Assembly: GCF_014773485.1 (NCBI RefSeq)
Contig: NZ_JACXBP010000004.1
Location: 186,001 to 250,000, forward strand
Length of the DNA: 64,000 nt
Reading direction: 5' to 3'
Source: Erwinia aphidicola
Lineage (GTDB): Bacteria; Pseudomonadota; Gammaproteobacteria; Enterobacterales; Enterobacteriaceae
A program made the translations under genes and the position numbers. Positions within the stretch are counted from its first letter, which is position 1, and every line of letters begins with the position of its first letter. This document shows positions 25,391 through 33,235 of this stretch, piece by piece. A model generated the notes under the pieces. That model worked only from the letters and a program-made list of their open reading frames with translations, was not told the DNA's origin and searched no databases.

Positions 25391-27115
25391 TTATTTTTCA
25401 TTAAATGAAATAACAAGGAACTCTAATAATGGAAATGTTTGAGTTCTAATGGCTGCTAATTCTATATCAGTCATAATATGCTTGCAGTGCACGACATTGT
25501 TAAGTGTCTTAACGTGATTACGTAAACGACCTGTAGCATTCCTTAATTTATTTTTTTCATCTTTTGGAAAATATTCTGGGTGATCTAAAAGCCAATGAGA
25601 AGCCATTGCTAAACTAATACCCTGATTATCTTTCGTCTCTTGACTATGTGATTTTCTTTTGCCTTCTCCGACTGAATAAAAATGTTCTATGACTTCATCA
25701 TACTTATTGCTGTTTTTAATAAAAACTAGCAGTGTTTCTTCAATCAAAGACCTATATAATAACGATGATGCATGTGGAAAAGATTTAATAACTATTTTTT
25801 TAGCTTCTATTATTAAGTTATTAAGAATCCAATCATTGTTTGGTTGATGGAAATTCTCGGGTAAAAGTGTATTCCACTGTTGCGTATGCTTCGTGGTTTT
25901 TCCTATTGGTTTTTTTTCGCCTTTTATTCCTGCGTTCGATTTATTCGCTTCGCTTGGAAGGGCTGATGATTTTGATGGTAATGGATTGTTAGGTAGCGAT
26001 GTAGTGGATGTGTTAAGTTTGTTATCTTTCACAAACTTTATAAATCTTTTCTTGTCACTTCTGAACTTCAATGCCATTTCAGCTAGGCTGTTTTTTATCT
26101 CTAAAAAAACGAGAGAGTCTGTGGTTATTTTGGTTTTTGTTGAATCCCACGGTAATAAAGAAACATCTTGGCAGTTGAATCTTATCAATCCAATGAAACC
26201 ATTATATTCATTGTGCCAGTTCCTGCTCCATCCATAGTCAGAACCGTCTCGTTTAGCAATTTCGATTACTCGATCATTACATATGACATACCAACCAAAC
26301 TCAGAAATATTTGCCAGGTCGTTGACGCCGTAGCCACCCCCAACATTGTAATTTTTATGAAGCCCATACTCTATAAATACATTAACGCCCATGAAATCAA
26401 TCGGTGTTGGACATAAAATTGATGGGATATGTGGGTGCGTAGTTATTACGGGGAATCTCTCCTTAATAAGGATGGGTTTAGAATTAATGGGTTTTATTTT
26501 TATTTGCAATCCTTTTTTTATGAAAATTCCATAGCGGTCTGAAAGTTCATTCTTGAGTTTTTTTAACCACTCTTCATTTTGAAATTCTTTTTTTACCAGC
26601 CCCTTCAATTTCGAAACTATGAATAAAGTTTTTCTTTTTCCTCTAGAGCGTGTTTTATTCGCTTCTAAATCTCTAGAATCACCAAAATCAAAGTTGTTGA
26701 ACTGCATTTTTATTGCATATGTACTGGTGTCTGTAAATAAAGAGTAATTCGTTCCAAATTTCAATAGGGCCCTTTTTAGACCAATCCCATACTTCCCGAG
26801 ACCATAATCATGATTAGACTCTTTACCAACCATTAACATATCATTTTTTAAGGTGGTGTCAGGTATACCAAAACAGTTATCAATTATTTTAAAACTATCC
26901 TTGTCAAGTCTAATGTATATTTTGAACCCATTATAATTATCGGGAAGACCATACTCATCGAGAGAGATAGTTCCTTCATTATTTAAGTGTTCTTTGGCTG
27001 CATCTATTGCATTGTCAACTAAGTCAAATACGCTGGCTTGAGTACTAATATCGCGAGTTATGACATTTTCAAGAAAGCGAGAGTCAACACCTGTCCTTAC
27101 TATTAATGTGCTCAT
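25391..27115 (-). CDS. GHKL (MORC/HSP90-like) ATPase paired with a DNA methyltransferase
   Basis: The 574-residue protein has an N-terminal GHKL ATPase: N-box VFDLVDNAIDAAKE at 29-42 with Asp31 at the usual Glu position, G1 box KIIDNCFGIPD, and lid GKYGIGLKRALLKF. A transducer-like middle follows (to about 350), then a charged linker (STTSLPNNPLPSKSSALPSE). The C-terminal helical domain (SSLLYRSLIEETLLVFIK, ATGRLRNHVKTLNNVVH) resembles domains seen at the ends of other defence proteins, with a possible HEPN-like R...H pair. It starts 15 nt after the methyltransferase gene. GHKL/MORC-type ATPases are known from published comparative genomics of restriction-modification loci. It is AT-rich and probably transferred. 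Confidence 0.8.
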   Translation of the reverse strand: MSTLIVRTGVDSRFLENVITRDISTQASVFDLVDNAIDAAKEHLNNEGTISLDEYGLPDNYNGFKIYIRLDKDSFKIIDNCFGIPDTTLKNDMLMVGKESNHDYGLGKYGIGLKRALLKFGTNYSLFTDTSTYAIKMQFNNFDFGDSRDLEANKTRSRGKRKTLFIVSKLKGLVKKEFQNEEWLKKLKNELSDRYGIFIKKGLQIKIKPINSKPILIKERFPVITTHPHIPSILCPTPIDFMGVNVFIEYGLHKNYNVGGGYGVNDLANISEFGWYVICNDRVIEIAKRDGSDYGWSRNWHNEYNGFIGLIRFNCQDVSLLPWDSTKTKITTDSLVFLEIKNSLAEMALKFRSDKKRFIKFVKDNKLNTSTTSLPNNPLPSKSSALPSEANKSNAGIKGEKKPIGKTTKHTQQWNTLLPENFHQPNNDWILNNLIIEAKKIVIKSFPHASSLLYRSLIEETLLVFIKNSNKYDEVIEHFYSVGEGKRKSHSQETKDNQGISLAMASHWLLDHPEYFPKDEKNKLRNATGRLRNHVKTLNNVVHCKHIMTDIELAAIRTQTFPLLEFLVISFNEK

Positions 27116-27130
27116 TATGTGTCCTTTTTT

Positions 27131-28312
27131 TCACACCGAACTTTCTAAGTTTTTTATTTGGTAAAATTTACTCACAACCATAGATAATATATATTCTGAG
27201 ACAATAGGTGATACACTATTGCCAATCATTCTAAAACTATGCCACTTAGTTTGATGGAAGGTAAACCAGTCTGGAAAACCTTGTAATCTTGCCGCTTCTC
27301 GTACAGTAATGACGCGAGACTCATCTGGATGTATAGGCCTGGCTGCTTGGAAACTTCCTTTATCACTGCCTGTTCCCGCGCGTAATGTAGGACACAATCC
27401 ATTCCAATCTAATCTATGGAATCGACTTATTTCATCGGTGCATCCGGGTATTACTTCGGAATATCGCTGTTTCACAAGTGTAGTATGTCGAGTTTCAAAA
27501 TTCCCTGATACCAAATTATTTTTCATATTTTCAATGGATTTTTCCCAACCCAGTCCATTTGAAGGGATGGATCTCATTTTAATAGCGTATTGTGAAATTG
27601 GCTGTCCATCTATATCCCGATACTTTGACCATCCATAATCTTCTTTATTTTTTGTTTGAAAGATTGGAGTTGGAAGGTCCCATATTGCATCCTTAACAGA
27701 ATTTTTTATAGATGATAGTTTAGGATATAATTCGCTCTCAGTTATTTTATTGAAACAATCAATATTATAACCAATAACTATAACTCTTTTCCTGATCGTA
27801 GGTGCGCCGTAATCGCTTGCATCAATGGTGATTGGTCCAATGATTTCATAATTATTGGATACAAGCTCTAATGCGGAAAATAATGTGCTTCGACTTCCTT
27901 TATCAAGGATGCCTTCGACATTTTCCATAATAAAAAATTTTGGCCTTATAATGCTAATATGTCTGTAAAAATGAAAAATCAGACTATTTCTAGGGTCATC
28001 TTTAATTTTTTTTCCTATGCGACTAAAACCTTGGCATGGTGGTCCACCAATTACACCGTCAATTTCACCATTTCCGATAATAAATTTCCAAGCTTCTTTT
28101 GTTAAAGAGGATAAATCTGTGTTAATGACTCGAGTGTTAGGAAAGTTTCGTTGATAGGCTGATTGTAAGTCATTATCTATATCTATTGCTGTATGAGTAT
28201 GAAAACCAGCCAGTTCAGCTCCTAGACCGAACCCACCGCAACCTGAAAAGAGATCTATGATATTTGGTTTTTTATTCATGGCATGGTGGTCCATTATTGT
28301 ATGCTTAAACAT
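27131..28312 (-). CDS. cytosine-5 DNA methyltransferase (Dcm/M.C5 family)
   Basis: The protein of up to 393 residues has all M.C5 motifs in order: I DLFSGCGGFGLGAELAGFH, IV GVIGGPPCQGFSRIG with the catalytic Cys, and VI FIMENVEGIL. Motif VIII is around TRHTTLVKQRY, IX is TVREAARLQGFPDWF, and X is RMIGNSVSP. It methylates C5 of cytosine in a specific DNA site that cannot be read from the sequence. The start may be 28312 or the later ATGs at 28294 and 28279; the last gives the usual short lead to motif I. It lies with the GHKL ATPase as a two-gene unit and no classical endonuclease gene is adjacent. Confidence 0.93.
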   Translation of the reverse strand: MFKHTIMDHHAMNKKPNIIDLFSGCGGFGLGAELAGFHTHTAIDIDNDLQSAYQRNFPNTRVINTDLSSLTKEAWKFIIGNGEIDGVIGGPPCQGFSRIGKKIKDDPRNSLIFHFYRHISIIRPKFFIMENVEGILDKGSRSTLFSALELVSNNYEIIGPITIDASDYGAPTIRKRVIVIGYNIDCFNKITESELYPKLSSIKNSVKDAIWDLPTPIFQTKNKEDYGWSKYRDIDGQPISQYAIKMRSIPSNGLGWEKSIENMKNNLVSGNFETRHTTLVKQRYSEVIPGCTDEISRFHRLDWNGLCPTLRAGTGSDKGSFQAARPIHPDESRVITVREAARLQGFPDWFTFHQTKWHSFRMIGNSVSPIVSEYILSMVVSKFYQIKNLESSV

Positions 28313-28465
28313 TTACAATTAAACTTGGTCATGAAAACGTTATTATGGTCAAGATTTAATATTATGTGGATATACCTGGAATTATGAAGAAGTAACGTCA
28401 TATAATCAATCATAAAAGTACCTTCGAGCCAAAAGGAACTCATTTATTTTTATATAACTATATGA

Positions 28466-29062
28466 TTAATAAGTCTTTTTTTTCTTGATTTGTTTTTGGA
28501 TGTGATTTAACCAATAGCCTTCATGGCGGATACTTTTGTCTTGTGTTTTCCATGTTCGAATGCATTGAGTCTCGGCGACACCTTGAAAAATTTTTTCGAG
28601 ACCTGACTCATCCATATCCGTAAACCTCCTTCCATCCTTCTCCCTCTCCCCGCAGCCGTACTTAAACGACAGATACCAAACCCCGCCCGGCTTCAGCGCC
28701 TTTGCCAGCTGCGCCATTACGCCCGGCAGTTCCGCCAGCGGCACGTGCAGCAGGGAAGCACAGCACCAGATGCCGTCGTAGCGCTCCACTTCAGTGACGT
28801 CCTCGAAGCGCATCTGCTTAACCGGTAATCCCGTGTGCTGGCGTGCCAGCTCGACCAGTTCGGCGGAGGCATCGAACGCTTCCACTTCATAGCCCATCTC
28901 GCTAAACGCTTTGGCATCGCGACCGGAGCCGCAACCGGCGTCGAGTATCCGCGCGCCCGGCTTGAGGTGGGCGACGAACGGGCGATACAGTTCGGACATA
29001 TCGACATCCACCGTCTCGCTAAAAAAGCGCTGTGCGTGCAGCTGGTAATAGTCACTGTTCAT
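28466..29062 (-). CDS. class I SAM-dependent methyltransferase coupled to an HNH nuclease
   Basis: The 198-residue protein has a Rossmann methyltransferase core: motif I ARILDAGCGSGRDAKAF, acidic loop VEAFDASAELVELAR, motif IV DGIWCCASLLHVP and KPGGVWYLSFKYG. This type (TehB/UbiE-like) usually acts on small molecules and it lacks the (N/D)PPY motif of adenine DNA methylases. Its ATG overlaps the HNH gene stop (ATGA). The last 15 or so residues (HIQKQIKKKKTY) are Lys-rich and AT-rich at DNA level, as if the true end was replaced where the AT-rich segment joins. Confidence 0.85.
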   Translation of the reverse strand: MNSDYYQLHAQRFFSETVDVDMSELYRPFVAHLKPGARILDAGCGSGRDAKAFSEMGYEVEAFDASAELVELARQHTGLPVKQMRFEDVTEVERYDGIWCCASLLHVPLAELPGVMAQLAKALKPGGVWYLSFKYGCGEREKDGRRFTDMDESGLEKIFQGVAETQCIRTWKTQDKSIRHEGYWLNHIQKQIKKKKTY

Positions 29063-30075
29063 CAGAAAATACTGTCCCCTTGTGCGGCGGGCTGCCAGGT
29101 GTGCAGCAGCGCGTTGAGCGCGCTCTGCCAGCGCTGCTGCAGGAAGTTGTGGCGCTGCTGGCTGCTGCTGCCGGTTTGCTGGATCAGCGTTTCCCGCAGC
29201 GGCAGGTGGCTGTTAATAAAGTATTCATTACGGTGATGTAAACGCTCCAGCAGCGGCAGCGCAGGGATGCGCGCAAACTTGCCCTCGTGGCCGCGATTGC
29301 ATAACTGGCAGGCCAGCACCAGGTTCCAGACGCCGTTGAGGTTGGCGTGCGTGGCGTGCAGCGACCAGGGAATAAAGTGGTCGACGTCGGCGAGGTTGTC
29401 ATCGCCCGCCTGCAGGCTGATGTCGCGATAGCAGTAGAAGCAGCGCCCCTTCTGGTAGCCGTTCAGGCTGTCGCGGCAGCTGGTGATGTTGATGCGTCGC
29501 TGCTGCTGACGGCTGAACAGCAGCTGCTCCTGTTGATCGTATTCCAGCGCGATCAGGTTGCGCGATACGCCCATCGCCCATGCCTGTTCCACCAGCCGCC
29601 AGCGGGCATCCGTCTCCTGCACCAGGTTGTTAAACTGCGCGGTCTGCGTCAGCTGGTAGAAGTTATCGGTCAGGCGAATCCCTTTGGCGGTTTTGCGCTC
29701 GTCGATAAAGAAGCGTTTATCGATCTCGGCGCTGTTCACGTTATGGAAAGCGTCAATCACGTTGGCAAAGCCACGGCGTACCGTCTGCTCAATCAGCTGC
29801 GCTTCGCCGATCTCCTCGTTGTTGAACTGTATGCAGGCATTCAGAAACTGACTTTGCCGTGAGGTGATCTGTTTTGGCGCATGGCGCAGGTGCGTGCAGA
29901 GGTGGCGGGCAAACGGTGCGGCTAAGGTTTCCAGCGGGATCAGGTCGTCCTGATGCTGCTGCAGGTCATACAGCGCATGGGCGAGGGCGAACTTATAGGA
30001 GGCAACGTTTTTGCCAAACAGGATCACTCCGCGCCAGTAGTTCGCCAGCGTCGGGTCGGCCTGATAGAAGCGCAT
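29062..30075 (-). CDS. HNH endonuclease domain protein
   Basis: The 337-residue protein has a mostly helical N-terminal two-thirds with no family I know. A zinc-type HNH domain follows at about 205-265: RCFYCYRDI, DVDHFIPWSLH with the metal/active His, NLNGVWNLVLACQLCNRGHEGK. The Cys pairs (CFYC, CQLCN) would bind structural zinc. It is co-expressed with the methyltransferase gene by a 4-nt overlap, and its GC content is normal for the chromosome, unlike the ATPase/M.C5 pair next door. A role in defence or nucleic-acid processing is likely but unproven. Confidence 0.82.
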   Translation of the reverse strand: MRFYQADPTLANYWRGVILFGKNVASYKFALAHALYDLQQHQDDLIPLETLAAPFARHLCTHLRHAPKQITSRQSQFLNACIQFNNEEIGEAQLIEQTVRRGFANVIDAFHNVNSAEIDKRFFIDERKTAKGIRLTDNFYQLTQTAQFNNLVQETDARWRLVEQAWAMGVSRNLIALEYDQQEQLLFSRQQQRRINITSCRDSLNGYQKGRCFYCYRDISLQAGDDNLADVDHFIPWSLHATHANLNGVWNLVLACQLCNRGHEGKFARIPALPLLERLHHRNEYFINSHLPLRETLIQQTGSSSQQRHNFLQQRWQSALNALLHTWQPAAQGDSIF

Positions 30076-30462
30076 AGGTTATGGATCCCGCTACGGTTAG
30101 CGCCCGAGAAGTGGGCTAAACGAGTAACGTGATCACATAGCAAAATGGCGGCGATGTAAACCAGAAATGCGGGACGGCTCGCAAAATCGTGAAAGGAGTT
30201 AAGATAACGGGAAGGTTTAGGTGTTGGTATTGCTATTGGATTGAACTAAGAGGACATTATTAAAATGTCACTTCCCTAATGGTGTTTAATATACTATCGA
30301 AACAATTAATAAATTGCCGCGTTGACTTGTAAATTTCGGTTGTTAATTTAATTGCATTGATTATACTTGCCTTTTTTATTGAGGTTTATGCAGCGAGTAT
30401 GATATCAATAATGACGAAATTAAAGTCTCGATTAATTTTTTAAAATGACATAAGGATGCGTT
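30076..30462. other. divergent promoter region, HNH gene / T6SS module
   Basis: About 390 nt without a gene; becomes AT-rich toward the right. It must hold promoters for the leftward HNH operon and the rightward effector module. AAGGATGCGTT precedes the effector ATG. Confidence 0.5.
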
Positions 30463-30822
30463 ATGACGTGGGAGTATAATCAAAGAACAGGTGAAATGAC
30501 TCATAATGGAGCTCACTATGCTAATGGTTACAGCGGAAGTCCTCGAGGTAAGAATGATCCTTCAAAGGAAGATGTAGGTTTCGTTGGTCCGATACCTCAT
30601 GGCTACTGGCGTATTACAAGGCATACTAATAATAAAGGACCCTGGACGATAGAGCTGGAACCTATCGCTGGTACGAATACCTATGGACGCTTTGCTTTCA
30701 GAATTCATGGGGATAACCCCAATACAATCGGAAGCAGTTCTGAAGGTTGTATTGTCATCAATGGTGCAAATCTCAGAAAAAATATTTATAGTTCTGGTGA
30801 CGATATACTGGTGGTCAGATGA
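30463..30822 (+). CDS. Tlde1-like L,D-transpeptidase-fold effector (DUF2778)
   Basis: The 119-residue protein without a signal peptide carries the DUF2778/Tlde1 pattern: WEYNQRTGEM start, GKNDPSKEDVGFVGPIPHGYWRI, then active-site block FRIHGDNPNTIGSSSEGCIVI with H82, N85, S93 and C96. Tlde1 proteins are type VI effectors that cut or exchange peptidoglycan cross-links in the target's periplasm. It is followed (4-nt overlap) by an exported protein and then Hcp, which fits an effector, immunity and carrier module. The short size means it has no fused Hcp or PAAR domain and probably rides inside the Hcp ring. Confidence 0.88.
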   Translation: MTWEYNQRTGEMTHNGAHYANGYSGSPRGKNDPSKEDVGFVGPIPHGYWRITRHTNNKGPWTIELEPIAGTNTYGRFAFRIHGDNPNTIGSSSEGCIVINGANLRKNIYSSGDDILVVR

Positions 30823-31343
30823 AAGGGTTAATTTTTTTATCACTGTCGTTGCTAGCCTGCAATTCCATAGCTGAAACCACTATGATTACGCCTGAAATCG
30901 TATTGCAAAATATCCACCGCGATGGTGCAGAAATTTACCTGCGAGAATTAGCGAAACAAAATGCAACGGCCACTTCAACGAGCAGTTGGGAATCTATTGT
31001 TGAAAATATATCTAGCGGGGATGTCACTTGGCTGAAGATAGTTCCCCTTATTGCTGGCAACACAGATGCAGGTTTCGCAGAGGATATTGCTACTGCGCTG
31101 GCCCAGGCTATTCCTAAAAATGCGAGGGGGGTGATGGATGTAATCAATGACAAAATACCTCCTGTTAGTATTTCTAACGTCTGCTCGATGCCGCTTTATA
31201 ACGAAACGATTCCAGAGAAAAACGAGTACTTTGTCAAAGCAGTGCAGGCGCTTTACAAAGACGGTACACCACAGGCTAAAAAATGTCTGCGGCAGCTTAT
31301 CAACACGGTCGGCCGGGCTGGCCCATTTAAAATGGTGGATTAG
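30819..31343 (+). CDS. exported putative immunity protein for the Tlde1-like effector
   Basis: The 174-residue protein has an N-terminal signal MKGLIFLSLSLLACNSIAE. LLAC fits a lipobox (Cys14), so it is either a lipoprotein or cleaved after SIA. The rest is helical with two or three cysteines (NVCSMP, KKCLRQ). It overlaps the effector gene by 4 nt, which ensures joint translation. Immunity to a peptidoglycan-acting effector must be periplasmic, which this protein is predicted to be. I do not recognise a named family beyond that, so the immunity call rests on position and export. Confidence 0.72.
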   Translation: MKGLIFLSLSLLACNSIAETTMITPEIVLQNIHRDGAEIYLRELAKQNATATSTSSWESIVENISSGDVTWLKIVPLIAGNTDAGFAEDIATALAQAIPKNARGVMDVINDKIPPVSISNVCSMPLYNETIPEKNEYFVKAVQALYKDGTPQAKKCLRQLINTVGRAGPFKMVD

Positions 31344-31835
31344 ATGGCAATTCCAGTTTATATTTTTATACATGATGATTCCGGTAATCTCATTAAAGGG
31401 AGTGTTGATATTTACGGGAGAGAAAATAGTATTGAAGTTTTAGGGCTGCATCATGAAGTGCATCTGCCAACGGATGATCTATCCGGTAAGACTATTAGCA
31501 CGCGTAAGCACTTAGCTTATCTTATTGAAAAGGAGGTTGATGCATCTTCATCGTATCTGTATCAGGCGTTAAGTTCTGGGCGTTTGTTGAAAAAAGTAGC
31601 GTTGAAATTTTTTAAAATTAATGATGCCGGATATGAAGTTGAGTATTTTAATACTCTTTTGGAAAATGCACGGGTAAAGTATATAATGCCGCTAATGCAT
31701 GATGTGAAAGATCCTTTAAAAGAAAATTTCAACCATATGGAAATCGTTGAATTTATCTATGAAAAAATCAGCTGGAAATATGTTGATGGAAACATCATAC
31801 ATTCTGATAGCTGGAATGAGAGAAAAACCGCATAA
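31344..31835 (+). CDS. hcp: Hcp family type VI secretion tube protein (orphan)
   Basis: The 163-residue protein has the enterobacterial Hcp pattern: MAIPVYIFIHDDSGNLIKGSVDI, STRKHLAYLIEKEVDASSSYLYQAL, LKKVALKFFKINDAGYEVEYFNTLLENARV, HNHMEIVEFIYEKISWKYVDGNIIHSDSWNERKTA-like ending. Hcp hexamers form the inner tube and carry small effectors. The family's IPTDNNTGK loop is changed to LPTDDLSGK, and other core positions differ, so it may be specialised for the neighbouring effector. It begins one base after the immunity gene stop. No other T6SS structural gene is in the window. Confidence 0.93.
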   Translation: MAIPVYIFIHDDSGNLIKGSVDIYGRENSIEVLGLHHEVHLPTDDLSGKTISTRKHLAYLIEKEVDASSSYLYQALSSGRLLKKVALKFFKINDAGYEVEYFNTLLENARVKYIMPLMHDVKDPLKENFNHMEIVEFIYEKISWKYVDGNIIHSDSWNERKTA

Positions 31836-31869
31836 AGTGGTGTCATTGTAAACTGTCAGTGCGGACTCA

Positions 31870-32007
31870 ATGAAATAGTGGCTATCTCTAATCGCCATCT
31901 CCGTATTATTATTTCTGGCGTTGCTAGATGTCGGCACGCAGGGAGCACACTGCCTGTGGACGATGGAAGCACTGGCGGAAGAACTAAAAGCGCATGTGCG
32001 TAGATAA
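31870..32007 (+). pseudogene. small membrane-protein gene with an in-frame amber codon
   Basis: The frame reads ATG AAA TAG, then continues without stops for 42 codons: WLSLIAISVLLFLALLDV, a membrane helix, followed by GTQGAHCLWTMEALAEELKA and HVRR to TAA. MK*WLSLIAIS looks like a typical MKKWLSL start with AAG or CAG changed to TAG. It lies 39 nt before the DUF1493 gene. It is probably a broken small gene; suppression or an internal start is possible. I do not know its family. Confidence 0.45.
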
Positions 32008-32046
32008 CTGAGTGGAAAAAAATTTTTAAGCAGGGAGGTGAGGAAC

Positions 32047-32373
32047 ATGGATGTTGAGGATGGCGTGCTTGAGTTTTTTCATGAGGAGTTATCAATAGTC
32101 ACAACATGGAAGTTAAGGCACGTCCCACTCGAGATGGATGATATTTTGCAAGAGTATGCAGATGGAGGGGAGCTCGTCGATGCCATTGCAGCATACGGCG
32201 AAAAGTTTCAGCTGGATGTCACGCGGATCCATTGGGCAAACTACTATCCTTGGCGAAGGGATTCTGCGATCCGCCGATGGCTTTTCCTTCAGTCTTTCTT
32301 ACAGACGAAAAAAACGCTCTCGACCAGAATGTTTGCCGACTCCGCCAAAGCCGGCCGCTGGCTGTATGATTAA
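32047..32373 (+). CDS. DUF1493 family small protein (second copy)
   Basis: The 108-residue acidic protein ends TRMFADSAKAGRWLYD, the same C-terminal signature as the DUF1493 protein at 17608-17940, though the rest has diverged. The ATG at 32047 has GGGAGGTGAGG just upstream; a GTG three codons earlier is less likely. Its function is unknown. It follows the Hcp module and the interrupted small gene on the same strand. Confidence 0.78.
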   Translation: MDVEDGVLEFFHEELSIVTTWKLRHVPLEMDDILQEYADGGELVDAIAAYGEKFQLDVTRIHWANYYPWRRDSAIRRWLFLQSFLQTKKTLSTRMFADSAKAGRWLYD

Positions 32374-32397
32374 GGGGCCGTCAGCCCCTTGAGTGAT

Positions 32398-32736
32398 TTA
32401 CGACTCTTTAATCTTTATTCCCGCCAGCCGCGCCACATACTTCTCCACCCGGCGCTGCTTGGATTCCGGGAGCCTGCGCACGATGCGGATCCCCTTTTGC
32501 AGGCGTGATTCATACTGCTCGCGTACTGTGATCATTATGCAGCCGTTCACGACGCGCATCTCCACCGGCGTGCCCCGTGGGAAGCCCGCATCAGCCAGCC
32601 ACTGACCGCTGATGCGCAGTAACGGCACATCCCAGTATTTTGGAGGGTTTCTCACATAACCCACGCGGCAATGATGTAATTCCGGCACTGCGGCTTCTGG
32701 TTCAATGATTTCTGCATTACAATCCTGCTCATCCAT
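32398..32736 (-). CDS. symE: SymE-like toxin of an SOS-controlled type I system
   Basis: The 112-residue protein has the SymE pattern: HHCRVGYVRNPPKYWDVPLLRISGQWLADAGFPRGTPVEMRVVNGCIMITVRE, an AbrB/MazE-like swapped-hairpin fold. A C-terminal basic extension (RLQKGIRIVRRLPESKQRRVEKYVARL) follows. E. coli SymE is a nucleoid-binding toxin induced by DNA damage and repressed by antisense RNA SymR and LexA. Both control elements are recognisable upstream here. AGGAG precedes the ATG by eight bases. The gene appears intact. Confidence 0.88.
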   Translation of the reverse strand: MDEQDCNAEIIEPEAAVPELHHCRVGYVRNPPKYWDVPLLRISGQWLADAGFPRGTPVEMRVVNGCIMITVREQYESRLQKGIRIVRRLPESKQRRVEKYVARLAGIKIKES

Positions 32737-32812
32737 AATAACTACTCCTAACTAGTTGTTGTGGCTAGCGGCGTAATTGTGTTCGAGCACATTTACGCCG
32801 CGACTTAATACC
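32735..32812 (+). ncRNA. symR: SymR-like antisense RNA (position approximate)
   Basis: Opposite the symE leader, the plus strand has the order of elements found in E. coli SymR as I remember it: an AACTACTCC start near the symE ATG, a GTTGTGGCTAGCGGCG segment, and a long hairpin (32768-32801, arms GCGGCGTAA/TTACGCCGC plus TGTG/CACA). A GACTTAATACC tail runs into the LexA box. SymR pairs with the symE leader and blocks translation. The ends are estimated from this comparison. Confidence 0.65.
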
Positions 32813-32828
32813 CTGTAATTATATCCAG
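32813..32828 (-). promoter_or_regulatory. LexA box overlapping symE -10
   Basis: CTGTAATTATATCCAG matches the LexA consensus CTGT-N8-ACAG with one mismatch. It contains the symE -10 (TATAAT on the minus strand), so bound LexA would block the symE promoter. Confidence 0.8.
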
Positions 32829-32960
32829 CGGGATAAAGTAAAACAGCGAAAAATAAAAGCCGTTTTGGAAAATGCAAAGCGGCTCGAGAAAATAAATGTA
32901 AGCCGTGAAATAACCCTTCCCGAAAAATGGATGTGAAAAATTAATCTCATTAATAGTGAG

Positions 32961-33214
32961 GGCCGATCGGAAAAAAGGATCGGCCCCTACAGGGTTCATG
33001 CAGGGCGGTAATATAGGGCCGATCGAAAAAGAGGATCGGCCCCTACAGGATTTATGCCGGGCGGTAATATAGGGCCGATCGGAAAAAAGGATCGGCCCCT
33101 ACAGGGTTCATGCCGGGCGGTAATACAGGGCCGACCGGAAAAATGATCGGCCCCTACAGGATTCATGCCGGGCGGTAATACAGGGCCGACCGGAAAAATG
33201 ATCGGCCCCTACAG
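32961..33214. repeat. tandem array of five hairpin repeats (period 56)
   Basis: Five copies of a unit begin at 32961, 33017, 33073, 33129 and 33184 (spacing 56, 56, 56, 55). Each has an inverted repeat GGGCCGATC...GATCGGCCC around an A-rich loop, then CCTACAGG and TTCATGCCGGGCGGTAATA. The arms co-vary (GATC to GACC). The hairpin also occurs singly at 16591, 50701 and 56327. It is not CRISPR, since the parts between hairpins are also repeated. Confidence 0.9.
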
Positions 33215-33235
33215 CGTGACGGATACAGTCAGCCC

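Noticed and set aside
32961..33214. CRISPR-like array
   Set aside because: Unit and 'spacers' are both repeated and the spacing is one continuous tandem repeat; no cas genes.
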